From: Candidatus Nanopelagicales bacterium
GTDB taxonomy: Bacteria; Actinomycetota; Actinomycetes; S36-B12
Assembly (NCBI GenBank): GCA_023264215.1
Contig: JALQSY010000040.1
Span: 1-11,780, forward strand
DNA length: 11,780 bases
Direction: 5' to 3'
Part shown: in pieces, positions 6,117-11,780 of the stretch
Numbering within the stretch: the stretch's first letter is position 1
Layout: each line of letters begins with the position of its first letter
Notes under the pieces: generated by a model
What the model was told of the DNA's origin: nothing
Database searches by the model: none
The model's input: the letters and a program-made list of their open reading frames with translations, nothing else
Translations under genes and position numbers: made by a program

Positions 6117-8192
6117 GTGCCCGACTACCCCGACGCCCAGCGCCTCGACCTCGTCGACGACCTCAGTGGCCGGCCGGTCCCGGACCCCTATCGCTGGCTC
6201 GAGAGCCCCGATGACGACCGCACCCGGCAGTGGCGCGAGGCACAGGACGCCCTTATGGACGCCGAGCGATCGGGCTGGACGATGCGCGATCACTTCGCCG
6301 AGCGCATCGAGTCGCTCATGGGAGCCGGATCGATCTCCCCGCCGTACATCCGCGGCGACTGGACGTTCTCGACGCGTCGCGACCCGGGCCAGCAGTTCCC
6401 GGTGCTCTACGTCACCGGCCGGGACGGCGTCGAGCGAGCGCTCTTCGATCCCATCGCGATCGATCCGAGCGGGGTCACGACGATGGACTCGTGGCAGCCC
6501 AGCAAGGAGGGCGACCGGGTCGCCGTGCAGTACTCCATCGGCGGCAACGAGGAATCGATCCTCGCCGTGATCGACACCGCGACGGGCGAGCGGATCGAGG
6601 ACGGCATCGATCGGTGCCGCTACTCCCCCGTCGCCTGGCTGCCCGGCAGCGAGCGCTACTACTACGTCAGGCGGCTCGCTCCCGAGCTCCTGCCCGAGTC
6701 CGAGCAGAAGTTCCACCGGCGCGTCTACCTGCACACGGTCGGATCGGATCCCGACGACGACGTCCTCGTCTTCGGCGCGGGCATGACCATGACGAACTAC
6801 TACGGGGTCGAGGTCAGCCGTGACGGCCGGTGGCTGCAGGTCTCCGCATCCGAGGGGACCGAGCCGCGCAACGACCTGTGGATCGCGGACCTGCACGCGG
6901 CACCGCCCGAGGCTCCGGCGTTCCAGCTCGTGCAGGGCGATGTCGACGCGCAAACGAGCATCCACGTCGGGCGCAACGGCCTGTTCTACATCTCCACTGA
7001 TCGGGATGCTCCCCGCGGCCGGCTCCTGGTCAGCGCCCCCGAGCACCTGTGGGACGAGCCCTGGCGCGAGCTCCTGCCGGAGGAGCCGGACTCGGTGCTC
7101 GAGGGGTACGCGATCCTCGACGGGCCCGAGATGATGCGGCCGGTGCTGCTCGTCAGCCGCACGCGCCACGTCGTGAGCGAGCTCAGCGTCCACGACCTCG
7201 ACACCGGGGCGCTCATCCGCACCATCCCCCTGCCGGGAGCCGGCACGCTCGGCGGCCCGGTCGAGCGACCCGATGGCGGACCGATCGCGTGGCTGGTCTA
7301 CACCGACCACACGACCGTGCCCGCGATCTACTCCTTCGACGGCCGCGACGAGGAGCTCTCGCTGTGGGCAGAGCCGCCCGGGCTGGTCGACGTTCCCCGC
7401 GTGCACTCGCGCCAGGTGACGTACACCTCGGGCGACGGCACGCAGGTCCGGATGTTCATCCTGTCGCCGACGACGGAGCCGGATCGGCCTCGCCCGACCG
7501 TGCTGTACGGCTACGGCGGCTTCGGCATCCCGCTCTCCCCCGGCTACTCCGCGTCGATCCTGTCCTGGGTCGAGGCCGGGGGCGTCTGGGCGATCGCCAA
7601 CCTCCGCGGCGGCGGCGAGGAGGGCGAGGAGTGGCATCGCGCCGGCATGCTCGGCAGCAAGCAGAACGTCTTCGACGACTTCCACGCTGCCGCTGAGTAC
7701 CTCATCGATCAGGGCTGGACCTCGCGCGAGCAGCTCGCCATCGAGGGCGGCTCCAACGGCGGCCTGCTCGTCGGGGCGGCGATGACCCAGCGCCCTGACC
7801 TGTTCCAGGCGGTCGTCTGCGTCGCACCACTGCTCGACATGGTGCGCTACACCACCTCCGAGCTCGGCCCGACCTGGACGGTCGAGTACGGCGACCCGGA
7901 GATCCCGGAGCAGCTCGACTGGCTGCTCGGCTACTCGCCGTATCACCGCGTCGAGGAGGGCACGGCGTACCCCGCGACGATGTTCGTCGCCTTCGACAAC
8001 GACACCCGCACGGACCCGATGCACGCCCGCAAGATGTGCGCCGCCGTCCAGCATGCGACGGCCTCCGATCGGCCGGTCGTCTTCCGCGGAGAGGGAGACG
8101 TGGGCCACGGCGCGCGTTCACTCAACAGGTCCATCGAGGAGGCCGCCGACACCCTGGCCTTCATCGCCCGCTGGACCGGCCTGCAGAGCTGA
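6117..8192 (+). CDS. Prolyl oligopeptidase family serine peptidase (S9A)
   Basis: This 691-residue enzyme is predicted to cleave short peptides on the carboxyl side of proline in the cytoplasm; no signal peptide is present. The N-terminus has the family hallmark VPDPYRWLES (21-30). A beta-propeller of about residues 75-420 follows, then the alpha/beta-hydrolase domain. The oxyanion-side block VLYGYGGFGI (462-471), NLRGGGEEGEEWHRAG (495-510) and the nucleophile motif EGGSNGGLL with Ser546 are all present. The remaining triad residues are Asp629 (FDNDTRTDPMHARK, with Arg631 matching the substrate-binding Arg643 of the porcine enzyme) and His664 (GDVGHGARS). Length matches the family (about 690-710). 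The GTG start is fixed by the N-terminal motif and the leaderless promoter spacing. It is divergent from the amidase gene. Family and catalytic competence are well supported; oligopeptidase B is less likely given the motifs. Confidence 0.93.
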   Translation: MPDYPDAQRLDLVDDLSGRPVPDPYRWLESPDDDRTRQWREAQDALMDAERSGWTMRDHFAERIESLMGAGSISPPYIRGDWTFSTRRDPGQQFPVLYVTGRDGVERALFDPIAIDPSGVTTMDSWQPSKEGDRVAVQYSIGGNEESILAVIDTATGERIEDGIDRCRYSPVAWLPGSERYYYVRRLAPELLPESEQKFHRRVYLHTVGSDPDDDVLVFGAGMTMTNYYGVEVSRDGRWLQVSASEGTEPRNDLWIADLHAAPPEAPAFQLVQGDVDAQTSIHVGRNGLFYISTDRDAPRGRLLVSAPEHLWDEPWRELLPEEPDSVLEGYAILDGPEMMRPVLLVSRTRHVVSELSVHDLDTGALIRTIPLPGAGTLGGPVERPDGGPIAWLVYTDHTTVPAIYSFDGRDEELSLWAEPPGLVDVPRVHSRQVTYTSGDGTQVRMFILSPTTEPDRPRPTVLYGYGGFGIPLSPGYSASILSWVEAGGVWAIANLRGGGEEGEEWHRAGMLGSKQNVFDDFHAAAEYLIDQGWTSREQLAIEGGSNGGLLVGAAMTQRPDLFQAVVCVAPLLDMVRYTTSELGPTWTVEYGDPEIPEQLDWLLGYSPYHRVEEGTAYPATMFVAFDNDTRTDPMHARKMCAAVQHATASDRPVVFRGEGDVGHGARSLNRSIEEAADTLAFIARWTGLQS

Positions 8193-8216
8193 CCGAGGCC
8201 GGCCACCCCGGGCGAC

Positions 8217-8263
8217 GCTTGACCGCGTTTCCCGCCGGAAAACGCGGCCCCGCGTCGTCAAGC
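8217..8263. repeat. Palindromic repeat unit 1
   Basis: The ends GCTTGAC (8217-8223) and GTCAAGC (8257-8263) are perfect 7-base inverted repeats. Inside, CCGCGTTTCC (8223-8232) pairs with GGAAAACGCGG (8237-8247, one bulged A) around a CGCC loop. The core from TTGAC (8219-8263) recurs with a single inserted C at 8290-8335. It could be a small dispersed REP-like element, a terminator for the oligopeptidase gene, or an RNA regulatory structure. There is no T-tract. Confidence 0.8.
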
Positions 8264-8289
8264 CTCCCCCGCCCGCACAGAAGCGACAG

Positions 8290-8335
8290 TTGACCGCGTT
8301 TCCCCGCCGGAAAACGCGGCCCCGCGTCGTCAAGC
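8290..8335. repeat. Palindromic repeat unit 2
   Basis: This is the second copy of the element, identical to 8219-8263 except for one extra C in the loop (CCGCC instead of CGCC). The conserved inner stem is 8294-8303 with 8309-8319, and the outer arms are TTGAC (8290-8294) and GTCAA (8329-8333). A shared GCGAC lies two bases before TTGAC in both copies (8212-8216 and 8283-8287), so the duplicated block begins slightly earlier. The copies are 71 bases apart. Confidence 0.8.
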
Positions 8336-8387
8336 GCGCGAATCCGGCGGAACTGCGGGATTCCCCGACCCAGGAGAGGATGGCCTC

Positions 8388-9908
8388 ATGGAGCGGCTGT
8401 GCCTGGTGACCGGGGCGACGGGCTACGTCGGCGGGCGCCTCGTGCCGCGCCTGCTCGAAGCAGGCTGGCGGGTGCGCGTCCTCGCCCGGCATCCCGACCG
8501 GCTGCGCGACCTGCCGTGGGCCGACCGTGTCGAGATCGTGCCAGGCGACGCCGGCGACGCAGCAGCCGTGACGGCGGCACTCGAGGGCGTCGAGGTCGCC
8601 TACTACCTGCTGCACTCCATCCAGCAGGGTGCCGACCTCGAGGCCGAGGAACGCCGCATCGCGCGCACCTTCGCCGACGCAGCGCGCGAGCAGCACGTGC
8701 GCCGGATCGTCTATCTCGGCGGCCTGGCTCCGGACATCCCGGCCGACCGGATGAGTCGCCACATGCGATCGCGCGCACAGGTCGGGGAGATCCTCCGGTC
8801 CTCCGGCGTACCCACCGCGGAGCTGCGGGCCGCTGTCGTCATCGGCTCCGGATCGGCGTCCTTCGAGATGCTGCGCTACCTCACCGAGCGCCTGCCCGCG
8901 ATGATCACCCCGCGCTGGGTCCGGCAGGAGACCCAGCCGATTGCCATCCGCGACGTGCTTCGGTACCTCCTGCTCGCCGCCGACCTCCCCCCGGACGTCA
9001 ATCGATCGTTCGACATCGGCGGCCCGGAGGTGATGACCTACCAGGACATGATGCAGCGCTACGCCGCGGTCGCTGGCCTGCCCAAGCGCATCATCCTGCC
9101 GATCAATCTGCTGTCCCCGGGGCTGTCGAGCCACTGGGTCAACTTCGTCACGCCCGTGCCGCGTCGCCTCGCGCGCCCTCTCGTCGAGTCGCTCAGGCAT
9201 CCGGCCGTGTGCGGCGAGCATGACATCGCCCGCTACATCCCCGACCCTCCCGAGGGGCTGCTGCCCTTCGACACCGCGGTCGAGCTCGCCCTGACGCGCA
9301 TTCGCGACGCCGATGTCACCACGCGCTGGTCCGACGCCTCGACGCCCGGAGCGCCAAGCGAGCCGCTTCCCTCGGACCCCGAATGGTCTGGCGGGTCGCT
9401 CTACACCGACGTGCGCGTCGTCGAGTCGACGGCGAGCCCGCAGGACCTGTGGCGGGCCGTCGAGGGCATCGGCGGCGAGCACGGCTACTACACGGGCAAC
9501 ATCCTGTGGAAGGCGCGCGGCTTCTTGGACCGGCTCGTCGGTGGCGTCGGCCTGCGGCGCGGACGACGCGATCCCGACCACGTGGTGATCGGCGACGCCG
9601 TCGACTTCTGGCGGGTGGAGGAGCGGATCCCACCGCGCCTGCTGCGCCTGCGCGCGGAGATGAAGATGCCCGGGCTCGCCTGGCTGGAGTTCACGATCGA
9701 GCCCCGCGAGGGAGGCGGCTCCACCCTGACCCAGCGCGCGGTGTTCCACCCCCGCGGGCTCAGCGGCCATGCCTACTGGTGGTCGGTGGCGCCGTTCCAC
9801 CGCTATGTCTTCCCGGGCATGGCCGGGCATCTCGCGGAGGAGGCCGAGCGGCATCCCGCCGGGCAGTCGAGGCCGCCCGCCGCGACAGCGTCCAGCCCGG
9901 CAGCGTAG
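8388..9908 (+). CDS. SDR-family NAD(P)-binding protein with C-terminal DUF2867 domain
   Basis: This 506-residue, two-domain protein has a Rossmann fold at the N-terminus. The dinucleotide-binding motif TGATGYVG is at residues 8-15, followed by RVLARHPDRL at the end of the second strand, as in NADP-preferring atypical SDRs (YbjT/NmrA-like). The usual YxxxK catalytic pair is not evident. From about residue 330 a DUF2867 domain follows, with GYYTGNILWKARGFLDRLVG, GLRRGRRDPDHVVIGDAVDF and the late GHAYWWSVAPFHRYVF block. This SDR-DUF2867 fusion is common in actinobacteria and its substrate is unknown. The ATG at 8388 has AGGAGAGG at 8372-8379, eight bases upstream; a nearer ATG at 8380 is in another frame. 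The stop lies 10 bases before the ABC1 kinase gene, suggesting one transcript. Domain call firm; enzymatic role unknown. Confidence 0.88.
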   Translation: MERLCLVTGATGYVGGRLVPRLLEAGWRVRVLARHPDRLRDLPWADRVEIVPGDAGDAAAVTAALEGVEVAYYLLHSIQQGADLEAEERRIARTFADAAREQHVRRIVYLGGLAPDIPADRMSRHMRSRAQVGEILRSSGVPTAELRAAVVIGSGSASFEMLRYLTERLPAMITPRWVRQETQPIAIRDVLRYLLLAADLPPDVNRSFDIGGPEVMTYQDMMQRYAAVAGLPKRIILPINLLSPGLSSHWVNFVTPVPRRLARPLVESLRHPAVCGEHDIARYIPDPPEGLLPFDTAVELALTRIRDADVTTRWSDASTPGAPSEPLPSDPEWSGGSLYTDVRVVESTASPQDLWRAVEGIGGEHGYYTGNILWKARGFLDRLVGGVGLRRGRRDPDHVVIGDAVDFWRVEERIPPRLLRLRAEMKMPGLAWLEFTIEPREGGGSTLTQRAVFHPRGLSGHAYWWSVAPFHRYVFPGMAGHLAEEAERHPAGQSRPPAATASSPAA

Positions 9909-9918
9909 AAAGGTAGTC

Positions 9919-11223
9919 ATGGGTCTCATCCGCCGCGCCGCATCACTCGCCTCGGTCCCGGTCACCACCGGCGCCAGGCTCGCTGGCGCTGCCACGGCGA
10001 CGGCATTCGGCGCCGACCGCGACGCGGTCTACGCGAAGGCCACGGCTGCCTCGGTCGAGACCCTGACCGCCGCCTTGGCCAAGGCTCGCGGACCGGCCCT
10101 GAAGTTCGGCCAGGCGCTCGCGGTCTTCTCCTCGGCGCTCCCGCCCGACCAGGCCGCCCAGCTCACCGCTCTTACCCGCCTCTACGAAGACGCCAAGCCC
10201 CAGCCGCTGAAGACCATCGAGAAGCAGCTCGCCCAGTTGCCCAAGGGCGTCGTCATCGAGCCCGAGGCGATCGCCGCGGCGAGCCTCGGCCAGGTGCATC
10301 GCGGCACGTGGACCGACGGCACGCCCGTGGCGATCAAGGTGCAGTACGCCGACGCCCCCAAGGTCGTCAAGGCCGACATGCTGCAGCTGCGAGCGATGGC
10401 CCCACTCGTCGGTCGTCTGCTCCCCACCCTCGACGTACGCGCCCTGGTCGACGAGCACGCGGCTCGACTGGCGGAGGAGCTGGACTACACCCGCGAAGCC
10501 GCGTGGCAGAAGAAGTTCCGCAAGGCCTGGAAACCCGGCAAGTCCGGCACCCTGGCCGACGGGACGCCGGGTTCCGATGGCATCGTCATCCCGAAGGTCC
10601 TGTTCGCCTCCGAGACGATCCTGGTCACCGAGTGGATCGACGGCACGCCCTTCACCGCCCTGGTCGACGAGCCCGCCCATCGCCGCGACGCTGCCGGGCG
10701 TCAGCTCGCGCGTTTCTGCTTCTGGTCCCCGCGCCTGGTCGGCGCCACGCACGCCGACCCGCATCCGGGCAACTTCCGACTGCTCGACGACGGGCGCCTG
10801 GCGGTCCTGGACTTCGGCAGCATCGCCGACGACGCCGGTCTCTTCACGCACCTGTTCGCGCAGACGCTCATCCTGTCCACGCGCGGCGACTTCGACGGCG
10901 TTCTGGAGGCATGGCGCGAGGCGGGTCTGGTGAGCGATACCACCACGAGCGAGCAGCTCATGGAGATGCTCGACCCGGATGACCGGCCCTACACCCGCGA
11001 GGAGTTCACGTTCAGCAAGGAGTGGCTGCAAAGCCGCTCCCAGCAGTTCCAGGATCCGGTTCAGGCGCTGCAGGGCGCCAGCCGACTCCGCTTCCCGCCC
11101 GACTACCTGCTGGAGCATCGCGCCGTCATGGGCACCATCGCGCTGCTGTGCGGCCTCGATGCCACCGTCGACTTCCGCGCGGTGATCGACAACGTGGGCG
11201 ATGCCATCACTCAGCCGGCCTAG
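9919..11223 (+). CDS. ABC1/UbiB (AarF/ADCK) family atypical kinase-like protein
   Basis: This 434-residue protein carries the hallmarks of the ABC1/ADCK/UbiB family. These are the KxGQ-type motif LKFGQALAVFSSALP (61-75), the Ala-rich nucleotide loop AAASLGQVHRG (119-129), VAIKVQ with Lys140, ELDYTREA (187-194), the catalytic-loop HADPHPGNF (278-286) and VLDFGSI with the metal-binding Asp298. The family has ATPase/kinase-like activity and, where studied, supports quinone or other lipid biosynthesis at membranes. Actinobacteria generally use menaquinone, so a ubiquinone role is not implied. The start is the ATG at 9919, with GAAAGG five bases upstream; the longer frame upstream is a shadow inside the SDR gene. 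No C-terminal transmembrane pair like that of E. coli UbiB is evident. Likely cotranscribed with the SDR-DUF2867 gene. Confidence 0.88.
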   Translation: MGLIRRAASLASVPVTTGARLAGAATATAFGADRDAVYAKATAASVETLTAALAKARGPALKFGQALAVFSSALPPDQAAQLTALTRLYEDAKPQPLKTIEKQLAQLPKGVVIEPEAIAAASLGQVHRGTWTDGTPVAIKVQYADAPKVVKADMLQLRAMAPLVGRLLPTLDVRALVDEHAARLAEELDYTREAAWQKKFRKAWKPGKSGTLADGTPGSDGIVIPKVLFASETILVTEWIDGTPFTALVDEPAHRRDAAGRQLARFCFWSPRLVGATHADPHPGNFRLLDDGRLAVLDFGSIADDAGLFTHLFAQTLILSTRGDFDGVLEAWREAGLVSDTTTSEQLMEMLDPDDRPYTREEFTFSKEWLQSRSQQFQDPVQALQGASRLRFPPDYLLEHRAVMGTIALLCGLDATVDFRAVIDNVGDAITQPA

Positions 11224-11272
11224 GAGCCTGAGCCCTCATCGGGCGGGTGAGGCAGGGACCGTGCACCCCATG

Positions 11273-11284
11273 CAGAATGGAGCG
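11273..11284 (+). promoter_or_regulatory. Possible leaderless promoter (-10 CAGAAT) for the globin gene
   Basis: CAGAAT (11273-11278) is followed by six bases and the ATG at 11285. The spacing equals that of the stronger TAGGGT promoters in this window, but the first T of TANNNT is missing. The GGAG at 11279-11282 is only two bases from the ATG, too close for a good Shine-Dalgarno site. The globin gene could instead be read through from the ABC1 gene. Confidence 0.35.
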
Positions 11285-11677
11285 ATGGACACCGCCGCCG
11301 AGGTATCGCCCTACGAGCGCTTCGGCGGGCACGAGTTCTTCACTGCCCTGGTCCACGACTTCTACGTCGGCGTCGCCCAGGACCCGGTGCTCCGCCCGAT
11401 GTACCCGGACGAGGACCTCGGCCCCGCCGAGGAGCGCCTGCGGATGTTCCTCGAGCAGTACTGGGGCGGCCCCACGACCTACTCCGAGTTGCGGGGCCAT
11501 CCCCGACTCCGGATGCGGCACTCGCCGTACGTCGTCGACATGGAGGCGCACGATCGCTGGCTAGCGCATATGCGGGCCGCCGTCGAGGCTCGCGGCATGG
11601 AGCCGCAGGACGAGGCCGAGCTCTGGGGCTACTTCACCAGCGCCGCCTTCGCCATGATCAATACCCCTCTCGTCTAA
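11285..11677 (+). CDS. glbO: Group II truncated haemoglobin (trHbO)
   Basis: This 130-residue haem protein of the 2-on-2 globin fold is cytoplasmic or membrane-associated and takes part in oxygen, NO or peroxide chemistry. The diagnostic group II core is present nearly unchanged from M. tuberculosis GlbO: EERLRMFLEQYWGGPTTYSE, then RGHPRLRMRHSPY. The proximal His(F8) is His79, and Tyr27 (B10), Tyr40 (CD1) and Trp92 (G8) occupy the distal-site positions that correspond to Y23, Y36 and W88 of the mycobacterial protein. The N-terminus has YERFGGHEFFTALVHDFY. The ATG at 11285 is preferred; an in-frame ATG at 11270 would add five residues (MQNGA) and lacks a better ribosome-binding site. The gene follows the ABC1 gene by 61 bases. 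Family and group assignment are secure. Confidence 0.95.
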   Translation: MDTAAEVSPYERFGGHEFFTALVHDFYVGVAQDPVLRPMYPDEDLGPAEERLRMFLEQYWGGPTTYSELRGHPRLRMRHSPYVVDMEAHDRWLAHMRAAVEARGMEPQDEAELWGYFTSAAFAMINTPLV

Positions 11678-11687
11678 GCCAAGGCAC

Positions 11688-11703
11688 AGGGCGCTTTAGC
11701 CCT
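11688..11703. terminator. Weak candidate terminator hairpin after glbO
   Basis: AGGGC (11688-11692) and GCCCT (11699-11703) form a short perfect stem with a six-base loop, 11 bases after the glbO stop. The stem is only five pairs long and no T-tract follows. It abuts the -10 box of the next gene, so it may be incidental. Confidence 0.25.
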
Positions 11704-11705
11704 TG

Positions 11706-11717
11706 TAGGGTGATCGC
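11706..11717 (+). promoter_or_regulatory. Probable leaderless promoter (-10 TAGGGT) for the last gene
   Basis: TAGGGT (11706-11711) is followed by six bases and a GTG at 11718. This is the same box and spacing as at the prolyl oligopeptidase gene. No Shine-Dalgarno sequence lies before the GTG, in keeping with a leaderless transcript. Confidence 0.6.
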
Positions 11718-11780
11718 GTGACGAAGCGCCCCGCCCTTGCCGCTGTGCTCGCCATCGTTGTCACCGCCTCGTTGACAGCG
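11718..11780 (+). CDS. Start of an exported protein (signal peptide), 3' end outside the window
   Basis: Only 21 codons are visible. From the GTG at 11718 they read MTKRPALAAVLAIVVTASLTA, a basic N-terminus followed by a hydrophobic Ala/Val/Leu core. This is a typical Sec signal peptide or lipoprotein signal; a lipobox, if present, would be just beyond the edge. The start is supported by the TAGGGT box six bases upstream. The mature protein is not in the window, so no function can be given. Confidence 0.6.
   Translation, partial: MTKRPALAAVLAIVVTASLTA

Larger units (their letters stand above)
8193..8387. other. Intergenic spacer with tandem palindromic repeats and a further stem-loop
   Basis: This 195-base gap lies between two codirectional genes and has no supported ORF. 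Most of it is taken up by two near-identical palindromic units (listed separately). A small perfect inverted repeat, GAATCC (8340-8345) and GGATTC (8358-8363), follows, then the AGGAGAGG ribosome-binding site at 8372-8379 for the SDR gene. No convincing -10/-35 promoter was recognised, although a promoter for the SDR gene must lie here unless it is read through from the oligopeptidase gene. Confidence 0.6.

Noticed and set aside
4582..6570. Long plus-strand open frame opposite the amidase gene
   Set aside because: It is antisense to a clear amidase and runs into the oligopeptidase gene in a wrong frame. Its composition is that of a GC-rich shadow frame with no recognisable domain.
5988..8108. 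706-codon minus-strand open frame opposite the prolyl oligopeptidase
   Set aside because: The plus strand encodes a complete S9A enzyme with all catalytic motifs. Long antisense frames are expected from third-position GC bias.
8290..8318. TTGACC in the repeat as a -35 box for the SDR gene
   Set aside because: The region about 17 bases downstream (around 8313-8318) is AACGCG and does not resemble a -10 TANNNT element, and TTGAC is better explained as the outer arm of the palindrome.
8217..8335. CRISPR array
   Set aside because: There are only two repeats, each strongly palindromic and 46 bases long, with a single 26-base linker and no cas genes nearby.
9769..9918. Fifty-codon N-terminal extension of the ABC1 protein
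   Set aside because: It lies inside the SDR-DUF2867 gene in another frame, and a good ribosome-binding site precedes the ATG at 9919.
8118..9995. 625-codon minus-strand open frame spanning the repeat region and opposite the SDR gene
   Set aside because: It crosses the palindromic spacer and several genes' ends without any recognisable motif; it is a shadow of the SDR-DUF2867 gene.
9943..11118. 391-codon minus-strand open frame opposite the ABC1 gene
   Set aside because: The sense strand carries every ABC1-family motif; the antisense product shows only GC-rich shadow composition.
11232..11252. Possible terminator after the ABC1 gene: CCTCA/TGAGG and GCCC/GGGC pairings
   Set aside because: The stems are only 4-5 pairs, compete with each other and have no T-tract; this is within chance for the composition.

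Overview
The window is ordinary chromosomal DNA from a high-GC actinobacterium. The evidence is very GC-rich coding sequence with strong third-position bias, frequent GTG starts, several apparently leaderless promoters (TAGGGT or TAGGCT six to seven bases before a start codon), an actinobacterial-type group II truncated haemoglobin, a DUF5130 gene, and a MalQ with the N-terminal extension usual in actinobacteria. The species cannot be named from the sequence. No phage, plasmid, CRISPR, rRNA or tRNA gene was seen.

Layout. 1-1588 (+): the C-terminal part of aminopeptidase N, cut by the left edge exactly at its third zinc ligand. 1589-1688: a short convergent spacer with a hairpin and repeated 14-mers. 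5991 down to 1689 (-): a tightly packed run of four genes, an amidase-signature hydrolase, 4-alpha-glucanotransferase MalQ, a small signal-peptide/single-TM protein, and a DUF5130 (TPM-like) protein. Successive genes overlap or lie within 4 bases of each other. 5992-6116: a divergent promoter region. 6117-8192 (+): an S9A prolyl oligopeptidase. 8193-8387: a spacer carrying two nearly identical 45-46-base palindromic repeats in tandem. 8388-11223 (+): a two-gene unit of an SDR/DUF2867 protein and an ABC1/UbiB-type atypical kinase, 10 bases apart. 11285-11677 (+): truncated haemoglobin GlbO. 11718-11780 (+): the start of an exported protein cut by the right edge.

How the genes fit together. The gene set is mostly catabolic and housekeeping: peptide breakdown (PepN, prolyl oligopeptidase), amide hydrolysis, maltodextrin/glycogen metabolism (MalQ), oxygen/redox chemistry (GlbO), and a quinone- or membrane-associated kinase-like protein. 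The small TM protein and the DUF5130 protein are probably a functional pair of unknown role. PepN, DUF5130 and GlbO may be the remains of a conserved actinobacterial neighbourhood into which other genes have been placed (inference).

No clear novel multi-gene system was found. The observations most worth following are the tandem palindromic repeats at 8217-8335, the recurring leaderless promoter signature, and the uncharacterised TM/DUF5130 pair.
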